A DNA stretch of 64,000 nt from NCBI RefSeq assembly GCF_022811725.1, contig NZ_CP094527.1:5704001-5768000 (forward strand), given 5' to 3'. Positions 1-6,221 of the stretch are shown here, in pieces. Origin of the DNA: Mucilaginibacter sp. SMC90 (GTDB lineage: Bacteria; Bacteroidota; Bacteroidia; Sphingobacteriales; Sphingobacteriaceae). Position 1 is the first letter of the stretch. Every line of letters begins with the position of its first letter. The position numbers were made by a program, and so were the translations under genes. The notes under the pieces are model-generated. The model did no database searches. It saw only the letters and a list, made by a program, of their open reading frames with translations, and was not told the DNA's origin.

Positions 1-357
1 GGTAACCGTCCTTCCGGCATTATCTGTTGCTTTCTCCGGCTGGTTTTCTTCATAACCCATGGTCACCGCTACGTTATCAGTGATCGTTACTTTCTCTATT
101 ACGCGGCTGAATGAAGAATAAGCAATCTTACCTTCTTTTATCAACTGGCGGATCTGGGCAACATTCACCACCACATTCGCGGGGTTGTTCACCACGTAGT
201 TGGGCGACCACAACCTGCTCAGCATTGCGGTGTCACCGCTGATGGTGGCCCGGGCTTCCAGTTCATCCAGTCTGCGAATCTCTTTCTCCACGTCGCTTTG
301 CGCGAAGGATAATTTTGCTGAAAACAGCACAAAAACAATTATCATAATTGCTTTCAT
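1..357 (-). CDS. Secreted NTF2/SnoaL-like (DUF4440) protein, 3' end outside window
   Basis: About 119 codons are visible and the gene runs off the left edge. The N-terminus has a lysine, a hydrophobic stretch and an Ala-Gln junction (LSFAQ) typical of a Bacteroidota signal peptide, so the product is probably exported. The mature part begins with a helix rich in E/R/D (residues 20-35) followed by a WSPNYVVNNP segment, the usual layout of DUF4440/SnoaL-like cone folds. Such proteins bind small ligands or have no known activity. The start is the ATG directly before the signal peptide. It lies 19 nt downstream of another small exported NTF2-like gene on the same strand, so the two are probably cotranscribed. 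The family call is from layout only. Confidence 0.7.
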   Translation of the reverse strand, partial: MKAIMIIVFVLFSAKLSFAQSDVEKEIRRLDELEARATISGDTAMLSRLWSPNYVVNNPANVVVNVAQIRQLIKEGKIAYSSFSRVIEKVTITDNVAVTMGYEENQPEKATDNAGRTVT

Positions 358-376
358 AAGAGTGGTATGGTTTACG

Positions 377-835
377 TTATTTACTGTTTACCGGGAATAT
401 TTTTTCATCCACCTGTGTCCCCTGCCCGGCTACACGGCACCAGCCAGTTCCATTTTTACGGTATACTTCCAGCCGGCGTACCTTGATGTTAACGTCTTGT
501 TCGTCGACCACAAGTTGTACGTTGATCAATAAATTAACTATCGCAGTAGTGCCGTCGTAAATACGGATGAACTCATTACCGGGAATAGGCCGCACGGATT
601 TGAATATAAGTTTCTCTTTTTTCTGTGCTTCCACCCATTGCTGATGAGAAAAGGAGATATCTCCCTTAGGGCCTACGGCGATCATGTCATTGCAGTCGAT
701 CAGCGTACCGGGTTTCTGATTTCGCAGGAGTTCACGGATCTCCTGGCGCTCCTTCGGAAAACTAGTCGTATCTACCTGGGCGAATGCGCTGCAAGCGCTG
801 ATCGCAATTAAAATAGTGGTGAGTAATGATTTCAT
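377..835 (-). CDS. Small exported NTF2-like protein
   Basis: A 152-residue protein with a clear signal peptide ending near residue 19 (SACSAFAQ). The mature part has an N-terminal helix (KERQEIRELLRNQ), then alternating strands ending in a GWCRVAGQGTQV strand, as in SnoaL/DUF4440-like proteins where the last strands report on a ligand pocket. No catalytic residues can be named. It is followed after 19 nt by a second gene of the same type, suggesting a two-gene transcription unit of related exported proteins. It is divergent from the LytS gene, with about 220 bp between them. Function unknown; the fold assignment is moderate. Confidence 0.7.
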   Translation of the reverse strand: MKSLLTTILIAISACSAFAQVDTTSFPKERQEIRELLRNQKPGTLIDCNDMIAVGPKGDISFSHQQWVEAQKKEKLIFKSVRPIPGNEFIRIYDGTTAIVNLLINVQLVVDEQDVNIKVRRLEVYRKNGTGWCRVAGQGTQVDEKIFPVNSK

Positions 836-1057
836 ACTGTTTCGTTTTATTCAAAATTATCATGGTTTATCATTCGATTTCGGAAAGTAGCCCAATGGGC
901 GTTAATTGAAAACATACAGTGTTTTTTCACCTATCAAATCATTTCGTCGTCGACTAAATGATCTGGTAGACAGCTTTGAAGCTTTGGTCGAATAAGCTGA
1001 TAATCATCGTTATCCTTTTACTATTGATCTGTATCTTAGCTTCCGGTCGACTTAACT

Positions 1058-2221
1058 ATGCAACAATTACCTTTTATTTATTCCAATGAATTGCGCTGGA
1101 GGCTTTTGCGTCATTTCAGCTTTTGGCTACTTTGGTTCTTGTTTCAGCTGCTGCTGTACTCTTTTTCGCCTTCACCGGCATTGCAAAGGCAGCCCTTTCT
1201 GCATCGCCTGATCATTACTTCACCTGAAACAGCGGTGTATATGGTACCAAGCCTCTTTTTGGCTTATATGCTCATGTATCTGGTTATCCCCAATTTGGTC
1301 TTACCCGGTAAGTATGCCTGGGCAACAATTAGTGCGGTGATATTGGTGTTTTTAACCGCCGCTTTGTCAGCAGCCTTATCCATGACGGTGATCGACTATA
1401 TCCGTCACTGGAATGCGGATGAAATATCACCGCTTGTTGCGAGCGAACTTCATCCGGCTTTTTATGTTCAGTTTGGTGTAGCCATGCTGGCGGGTTTACG
1501 GGGGAGTATCACCGTTGGTGGCGTAGCCGCTGCCATTAAACTAATGAAATGTTTTTATGAAGAACAACAAGCGGCTTTGATTCTGGAAAAAGAGAAAGCA
1601 AATGCCGAATTGCAAATGTTAAAAGCGCAGCTGCACCCACACTTTTTGTTTAACACACTTAATAATATTTATTCATTCACACAGGATGTCTCGGAAAAAG
1701 CATCCGGCATGATCATGGGGCTTTCACAGTTGTTACGCTATATACTCTATGATTGCAATAAGCCGCTGGTGCCGCTCGACAAGGAACTGAAAATGATCGG
1801 CGACTATATTGCCCTGGAAACGACACGGTATGACCATAGTCTGGAAATTGCAGTAAAGTTACCGAAGTCCACTGACTATCTGATCGCCCCACTCATGCTC
1901 TTACCGTTTATTGAAAATGCATTCAAACACGGTGCCAGCCAGATGACGGAAAGCCCCTGGATCAGCCTTAATATAATTGTGCAGGATGACGAACTATGGA
2001 TGAAACTGATCAACGGAAAACCATCAGGCATAAATAAAGAAATACCTGGTATAGGGATCGCCAATGTCCGTAAACGACTGGAACTGCTTTATCCCGGCAG
2101 ACATGAGTTGCAGATCAATGATGAAGAAGATATGTATATTGTAAATTTGAAACTTACTTTACTTACTGCATATCCGGATAATAAAAAACCTGACTACCAT
2201 GGAGACCGTCAAAAAGTATAA
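1058..2221 (+). CDS. LytS-family sensor histidine kinase
   Basis: 387 residues. Four hydrophobic stretches in residues 15-160 form the membrane sensor part. A short coiled region (residues 170-190) leads into the His_kinase domain with QLHPHFLFNTLNNIY at 191-205, where the PHFLFN histidine is the expected phosphoacceptor. The ATPase part has an N-box-like PFIENAFKHG and a GIGIANVRKRL glycine motif. It overlaps the next gene, a LytTR regulator, by 23 nt, so the two are translationally coupled and work as a pair. A TATCTTAG sequence about 20 nt before the ATG resembles the Bacteroidota -7 box. The signal sensed is unknown. Confidence 0.93.
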   Translation: MQQLPFIYSNELRWRLLRHFSFWLLWFLFQLLLYSFSPSPALQRQPFLHRLIITSPETAVYMVPSLFLAYMLMYLVIPNLVLPGKYAWATISAVILVFLTAALSAALSMTVIDYIRHWNADEISPLVASELHPAFYVQFGVAMLAGLRGSITVGGVAAAIKLMKCFYEEQQAALILEKEKANAELQMLKAQLHPHFLFNTLNNIYSFTQDVSEKASGMIMGLSQLLRYILYDCNKPLVPLDKELKMIGDYIALETTRYDHSLEIAVKLPKSTDYLIAPLMLLPFIENAFKHGASQMTESPWISLNIIVQDDELWMKLINGKPSGINKEIPGIGIANVRKRLELLYPGRHELQINDEEDMYIVNLKLTLLTAYPDNKKPDYHGDRQKV

Positions 2222-2927
2222 CTGCCTTATAGTTGATGATGAACCGCCTGCAAGGGAAGTGTTAAGGCGTTACATTACCCAGGTACCTATGCTTAACCTT
2301 GTTGGCGAATGTGGCAATGCGCTGCAGGCATTAACAACTATAAAGCAGCAACAAGTCGATCTTCTGTTTCTCGATATCCAAATGCCGCAGATCACCGGTT
2401 TAGATTTGATCGGCACATTAAGCCATTCCCCAAAGATCGTGTTAACTACTGCTTTTGAGCAGTATGCGGTGCAAGCATTTGACCTGGATGTTGTTGATTA
2501 CCTGCTTAAGCCTATTCGCTTTGACCGGTTTTTAAAGGCTGTAATGAAAGCATTACCGGATGATGGGCTGTCGGCAGTCAATCAACCGGCAATGCAAACA
2601 GCTGAAAGCGCTGATCATGCTTTTTTGTATTTCCGGTCTGATCGGAAAATGGTGAAAGTTCTCCTGAATGACATTCTATATGTAGAAAGTTTGAAGGATT
2701 ATGTCAAGGTCCATACCGTGAAGGGCACAATTGTCACGAAATACGCTATGGCTGCATTAGAAGCCATGTTGCCTGCAAACAATTTCCTAAGAGTCCATCG
2801 ATCGTTCCTCATCTCAACTGACAAGATCAATTCCTTCACAGCCGATGAATTCGATATTCAGGGTCATCTGATACCTGTAGGTAAACTATACAGGCAGCAG
2901 GCGTTAAAAATGTTCAACAAAAAATAA
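2199..2927 (+). CDS. LytTR-family response regulator
   Basis: 242 residues. An N-terminal receiver domain has the acidic pair DD (13-14), phosphoacceptor Asp59 (LLFLDIQMP) and the conserved Lys in LLKPIRF. A LytTR DNA-binding domain covers about residues 135-240 (FYFRSDRKMVKV...ILYVESLKDYVKVHT...FLRVHRSFLI). It overlaps the upstream LytS gene by 23 nt, so it is the cognate regulator. Its target is not evident; the next 650 bp hold no convincing gene. LytTR proteins bind short imperfect direct repeats in promoters. Confidence 0.95.
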   Translation: METVKKYNCLIVDDEPPAREVLRRYITQVPMLNLVGECGNALQALTTIKQQQVDLLFLDIQMPQITGLDLIGTLSHSPKIVLTTAFEQYAVQAFDLDVVDYLLKPIRFDRFLKAVMKALPDDGLSAVNQPAMQTAESADHAFLYFRSDRKMVKVLLNDILYVESLKDYVKVHTVKGTIVTKYAMAALEAMLPANNFLRVHRSFLISTDKINSFTADEFDIQGHLIPVGKLYRQQALKMFNKK

Positions 2928-3578
2928 CTTGATCCCATGTGGGATAATTATATCAAACGTACAACTTGGTATTAACTAATATTTGCGAGTAGTTTTAAAC
3001 TTTCCACTAAAGGGTTGGAATTACGGCCAGTCTCAGGAAGTTTTAATTTGTAGATATCCTTAACTCCATATAATAATTTTTTGTTAGTTCAATTTCCGGC
3101 AAGTTATTATTACGGTGATTTACCCTCTTGAAGTTGCACACGCCAAGCGATGTATGCAGTAATGGAAGCAGCAGCAAGGATTGACGCACTAAAAATGAAA
3201 AATTAATTAAAGCAGGTTTATGGTCACGAGCAATCAGTGAATTGTAGCAATGAACGAAAACTGGACAGCTTTTTATGGCTATTGGCGATGGAATAGACAT
3301 AGAAGTAAATGCACATGTCCCTATAAAGATTTTAAAATCATCAAATAATAATAAATATTTAAAAAGATCTTATGTACCACCGTACTATATCAAAATGAGA
3401 TTGTGTCAGCCAAAAACCATTCATAACTTTATTCTGCTCCATAAAGTCGTTCGAATCCTGCCCAGTCTCAGGAGCTGAAGAAGGCCGCACTACGCCAAAT
3501 GTAACGTTTTGGCAATCAGAATATTGGTATAAAAAAAGGAAACAAACGATATCGTTTGTTTCCTTAAATAGCAAATAA
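2928..3578. other. Non-coding stretch with a 12-bp direct repeat
   Basis: No convincing gene. The 12-mer CCAGTCTCAGGA occurs at 3027-3038 and again at 3462-3473, the second directly after GTTCGAATCC, which resembles a tRNA T-loop, but no T-stem can be formed. The repeat could be a trace of a small excised element; this is weak. The only open frames are low-complexity and lack homology that I recognise. Confidence 0.4.
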
Positions 3579-3839
3579 CTATATAACCAGATTCTCTGTA
3601 GATATCAGAAAGCTGCAACCATGCAGGTCGATGAATTTCTCCTCATCAGGGCGAATGATCTCCATATACTTTTCGTCGGTGACCCAATAATCAAAGTTTC
3701 GCACAACCAAAAGCGCTGAAAAAAAATGATTAAATACTTCGTAATTCTTCCTGCTGATTTTTGATTCTATGTGTAAATACACAAATCTCACATGCGCGTT
3801 TAACATGATTTTTTTCGGAATGTTTAGTCTTTTATACAA
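3579..3839 (-). CDS. Hypothetical 86-residue protein
   Basis: Not recognised. The product has mixed hydrophobic and charged residues with a plausible folded composition (FDYWVTDEKYMEIIRPDEEKFIDLHG), no signal peptide and no cysteine pattern. It sits just upstream of and divergent from the Gly-Gly leader peptide genes, so a regulatory or immunity role there is conceivable but nothing shows it. It could be a chance open frame in an A+T-rich region. Confidence 0.35.
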   Translation of the reverse strand: MYKRLNIPKKIMLNAHVRFVYLHIESKISRKNYEVFNHFFSALLVVRNFDYWVTDEKYMEIIRPDEEKFIDLHGCSFLISTENLVI

Positions 3840-3936
3840 CCTTTAGCAATAAAAACATTCGTTTTGGTTGTTGTTTTTTAATCCCTAATTAAATCCATTA
3901 CCTAAATATCGTCGTTAATACTTTCAAACAACAACT

Positions 3937-3971
3937 AAGGGATCGCCGAAAACCTTTAACAGAGTAGGCAA
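3937..3971 (+). promoter_or_regulatory. Conserved 5' leader element, copy 1 (possible RNA pseudoknot)
   Basis: A 35-nt sequence starting AAGGGATCGCCG and ending AGAGTAGGCAA sits 17 nt before the first peptide ATG. A near-identical copy stands at the same place before the second peptide gene (4286-4321). AAGG can pair with CCTT and, across it, GCC with GGC, giving a potential H-type pseudoknot. The differences between copies fall in predicted loops. It may be a 5' UTR regulatory element or simply a duplicated promoter-proximal sequence. Confidence 0.5.
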
Positions 3972-3988
3972 AACTAATCTACATAACC

Positions 3989-4237
3989 ATGAAAATGCAA
4001 GATTTGAATGAAATGGAATTAAGAGAAGTAAATGGTGGCTCACTTTTAGGCCTGGGCGGTGCAAACTCATCAAGCGGCGAAAGCGGCCTGTTAGGTAGCC
4101 TGGGTATCGACAACCTTTTATCATTTAGCAGCGCGTCGAAAAATGGCGATCAAAGCAGCTCAACATCATTCTCGTTAGGTAATGGCATTACGTCATCACT
4201 TGGCGGCATTTTAAACTTCGGTTCGAAAAGCGTTTAA
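3989..4237 (+). CDS. Gly-Gly leader peptide 1 (bacteriocin-like precursor)
   Basis: 82 residues. The leader has the form MKMQDLNEMELREVNGG, a ComC/bacteriocin-type double-glycine leader with the usual acidic and hydrophobic spacing (L6, M9, L11, V14) and predicted cleavage after Gly17. The core of about 65 residues is rich in Gly, Ser, Leu and Asn, has no cysteine and contains GLGGAN, LLGSLG, LLSF, NGDQ and SLGNGI segments. It is nearly a paralogue of the next gene (4341). Processing and export by the C39 ABC transporter encoded at 6222 is inferred from the leader and linkage. No modification enzyme is encoded nearby, so the product may be unmodified. Activity (bacteriocin, signal or surface matrix) is unknown. 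Confidence 0.85.
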   Translation: MKMQDLNEMELREVNGGSLLGLGGANSSSGESGLLGSLGIDNLLSFSSASKNGDQSSSTSFSLGNGITSSLGGILNFGSKSV

Positions 4238-4285
4238 GCTAAATTGAATTGAAGCACTTGCAGCAATGCTGTGATTATGATTACC

Positions 4286-4321
4286 AAGGGACGGCCGAAA
4301 ACCTTTTAACAGAGTAGGCAA
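4286..4321 (+). promoter_or_regulatory. Conserved 5' leader element, copy 2
   Basis: A 36-nt copy of the element at 3937 with two substitutions and one extra T, ending 19 nt before the second peptide ATG. The AAGG/CCTT and GCC/GGC pairings are retained. Its presence between the two peptide genes suggests that the duplication unit was leader plus gene, or that each gene is controlled separately. Confidence 0.5.
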
Positions 4322-4340
4322 CATTTTAAATACATACACT

Positions 4341-4589
4341 ATGAAAATGCAGGAATTAAATCACACTGAATTACAGGAAGTAAACGGTGGATCAATTTTA
4401 GGTTTAGGCGGAGCAAATACATCTGGCGGCGAAAGCGGCTTGTTAGGCTCTTTAGGAATATCTAACCTGCTGTCATTTCAACAAGGCAGCCAAAATGGCG
4501 ACCAGGCTCAAGCCAGTTCCTTTACATTAGGTAACGGCATTACTTCAAGCCTGGGCGGTATCCTGAACTTCGGTTCACAAAGCGTATAA
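4341..4589 (+). CDS. Gly-Gly leader peptide 2 (paralogue of peptide 1)
   Basis: 82 residues, the same length as its neighbour. The leader MKMQELNHTELQEVNGG is followed by a core starting SILGLGGANTSGGESG. The core keeps every landmark of peptide 1 (GLGGAN, SGLLGSLGI, NLLSF, NGDQ, LGNGI, GGILNFGS) but changes the segment between LLSF and LGNGI, where Ser runs are replaced by Gln and Ala. This looks like a recent tandem duplication with divergence of one surface. A strong terminator hairpin follows 21 nt after the stop codon. The pair could act as a two-peptide system, but that is inference. Confidence 0.85.
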   Translation: MKMQELNHTELQEVNGGSILGLGGANTSGGESGLLGSLGISNLLSFQQGSQNGDQAQASSFTLGNGITSSLGGILNFGSQSV

Positions 4590-4609
4590 TTTTTTCAATT
4601 ATATACCGG

Positions 4610-4646
4610 GCGCGGGCATTTTAATTAATGCCCGCGCTTATTTTTT
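4610..4646 (+). terminator. Intrinsic terminator after peptide 2
   Basis: A perfect 10-bp stem (GCGCGGGCAT with ATGCCCGCGC) extended by one T-A pair, a 6-nt loop and a TTATTTTTT tail. It separates the duplicated peptide genes from the third peptide gene, which begins only 20 nt downstream, so peptide 3 depends on read-through or its own promoter. Confidence 0.9.
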
Positions 4647-4665
4647 AAAGCAAACATCATCTATC

Positions 4666-4896
4666 ATGAAAACCAACACAAACAATATGCGCGAACTGAG
4701 CGTAGCCGAGCTTATCACCGTAAACGGCGGCGCGGCCAATGGTGCAAGTATCAGTTTAGGTGCGGGGACCGAAAGCCTGCTTTCGATAGAATTTAAGTGG
4801 CAGCAGGGCGATAATTACCAGGATTATAAACTGGAAGCCGGTAAAGGTATCAAACTTAATTTTGATGCTTTTTTGAACGGAACACATTTAAGTTAA
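4666..4896 (+). CDS. Gly-Gly leader peptide 3 (divergent paralogue)
   Basis: 76 residues with leader MKTNTNNMRELSVAELITVNGG, cleaved after Gly22. The core has more charge and aromatic residues than peptides 1 and 2 (FKWQQGDNYQDYKLEAGKG), yet it follows the same skeleton: LLS(F/I), then GD(Q/N), then L-x2-G-x-GI, then (F/I)LN. It lies between two terminators, 76 nt after peptide 2 and 125 nt before the HlyD gene. The alternating polar/nonpolar pattern suggests a beta-hairpin. It may be a partner, immunity-like or signalling peptide; there is no evidence to choose. Confidence 0.8.
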   Translation: MKTNTNNMRELSVAELITVNGGAANGASISLGAGTESLLSIEFKWQQGDNYQDYKLEAGKGIKLNFDAFLNGTHLS

Positions 4897-4913
4897 AACC
4901 TATACAATATATA

Positions 4914-4942
4914 ATGGGATGGCTGCGGCTGTCTCATTTTTA
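4914..4942 (+). terminator. Terminator-like hairpin before the exporter genes
   Basis: A 10-bp stem (ATGGGATGGC with GCTGTCTCAT, three G-T pairs) with a TGCG loop, followed by TTTTTAG. It ends transcription of the peptide genes and separates them from hlyD/ABC, so peptides and exporter can be expressed at different levels. Confidence 0.75.
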
Positions 4943-5021
4943 GTTTAGATGATTTGGGAGTAAACCAAAACACTTTACATCGCTTTGCTATTAAACTACT
5001 AACCCTAACGGGGAATAAACA

Positions 5022-6215
5022 ATGGATAACAATAATAAAGTTTTCCCGGCGGGGTTCCTATCGTCCACTGCCGAATACCATTTCCGGAAATATGATCCTA
5101 AAACCAATATTATCTATAAAATGGTTTTGGGTTTTACGGTGCTCGCCCTGGTATCCATATTTTTTATCAAGGTTAATATCAATGTAAAAAGTTTGGGTAC
5201 TATCAAATCGTCAACCGAACATAATGAGATCAAACCGCTCGTATCCGGCCGGGTAGATACCATGCTGCTGAAAGAAAACATGCATGTTACCAAAGGCCAG
5301 GTTCTGGTTACTTTAAAGGCGGCGGCCATAAACCAACAGGACCTTGCCGCTCATACCCAGCAAACAGAATACGAAGCGCAATTGGCCGATTTACAGGTGC
5401 TGGCTGATATGGTAAAACACAATCAGTGGAATAAAAAACCCTCCCTCACCTCCGAATTATATGGCCAGCAATATGTGCTTTTACAACAAAAAGCCCGCGA
5501 TGCAAACGCCAACCTTTCTGCCGCCCGTCGTAATGAGGAGCGCTACAGCTATCTCTTTAAAAACAAAGCTATCTCTGCTTCTGAATATGATGTTGTTCAT
5601 CTGGCCTATCAAAACGCACTGAGCGCGCTGCAATTAATTTATGATGACCAGGGCAGTAAATGGCAGGCCGAGTACACCAGCCTCAAAGCGCAAATGCGCA
5701 ACCTGCAGTCGGAAGGAAAATCAATCGAACAGGAAAAAGACTTATATACCCTGCGCGCGCCCGTTACCGGAACCGTGCAAAACCTGCGCGGCATTCAATC
5801 CGGCAGTGTAATTGCCGCTAACGAAATAGTGGCCGAGATCTCACCGGAAACGGGGATGATAGCTGAGATTTATGTACTGCCAAAAGATGTAGGCCTGATC
5901 AGGCCGGATATTAAAGTGAATTTCCAGGTTGATGCCTTTAATTACAACCAGTGGGGGTTGCTTACCGGCAAGGTGCTCACAGTATCTAACGATATATTTA
6001 CCGATAACGGGCAACAACCGTATTTTAAGGTGAGGTGCCTGTTGGATAAAAACGAACTGAAACTGAAAAATGGCTATGTGGGCCGCATAAAAAAAGGCAT
6101 GAGTTTACAGGCCAATTTTTATGTTACCCGCCGTACGCTGTTCCAATTATTATATGACAAAACCAGCGATTGGTTAAACCCCGGCAGGCTCCCGGCTAAA
6201 AGCACGGTCCAATAA
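5022..6215 (+). CDS. HlyD-family periplasmic adaptor of the peptide exporter
   Basis: 397 residues. One transmembrane helix near the N-terminus (residues 34-50), then a first lipoyl half-motif (EIKPLVSGRVDTMLLKENMHV, 68-88), a coiled-coil hairpin (about 105-220), the second lipoyl half (LRAPVTGTVQNLRG) and a beta-barrel part to about residue 375. This is the membrane fusion protein that bridges the inner-membrane ABC exporter and TolC. It stops 6 nt before the C39 ABC gene, so they form one operon. ATG at 5022 is chosen because the preceding region is a terminator and carries no coding signal. Confidence 0.93.
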   Translation: MDNNNKVFPAGFLSSTAEYHFRKYDPKTNIIYKMVLGFTVLALVSIFFIKVNINVKSLGTIKSSTEHNEIKPLVSGRVDTMLLKENMHVTKGQVLVTLKAAAINQQDLAAHTQQTEYEAQLADLQVLADMVKHNQWNKKPSLTSELYGQQYVLLQQKARDANANLSAARRNEERYSYLFKNKAISASEYDVVHLAYQNALSALQLIYDDQGSKWQAEYTSLKAQMRNLQSEGKSIEQEKDLYTLRAPVTGTVQNLRGIQSGSVIAANEIVAEISPETGMIAEIYVLPKDVGLIRPDIKVNFQVDAFNYNQWGLLTGKVLTVSNDIFTDNGQQPYFKVRCLLDKNELKLKNGYVGRIKKGMSLQANFYVTRRTLFQLLYDKTSDWLNPGRLPAKSTVQ

Positions 6216-6221
6216 TAGGTT

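Noticed and set aside
3430..3480. GTTCGAATCC resembling a tRNA T-loop before a repeated CCAGTCTCAGGA
   Set aside because: The bases on either side do not pair into a T-stem and no acceptor or anticodon arm is present; not called as a tRNA.
4954..5187. 77-codon open frame overlapping the start of hlyD
   Set aside because: It overlaps hlyD in another frame and has no coding character; hlyD has a clear domain structure.
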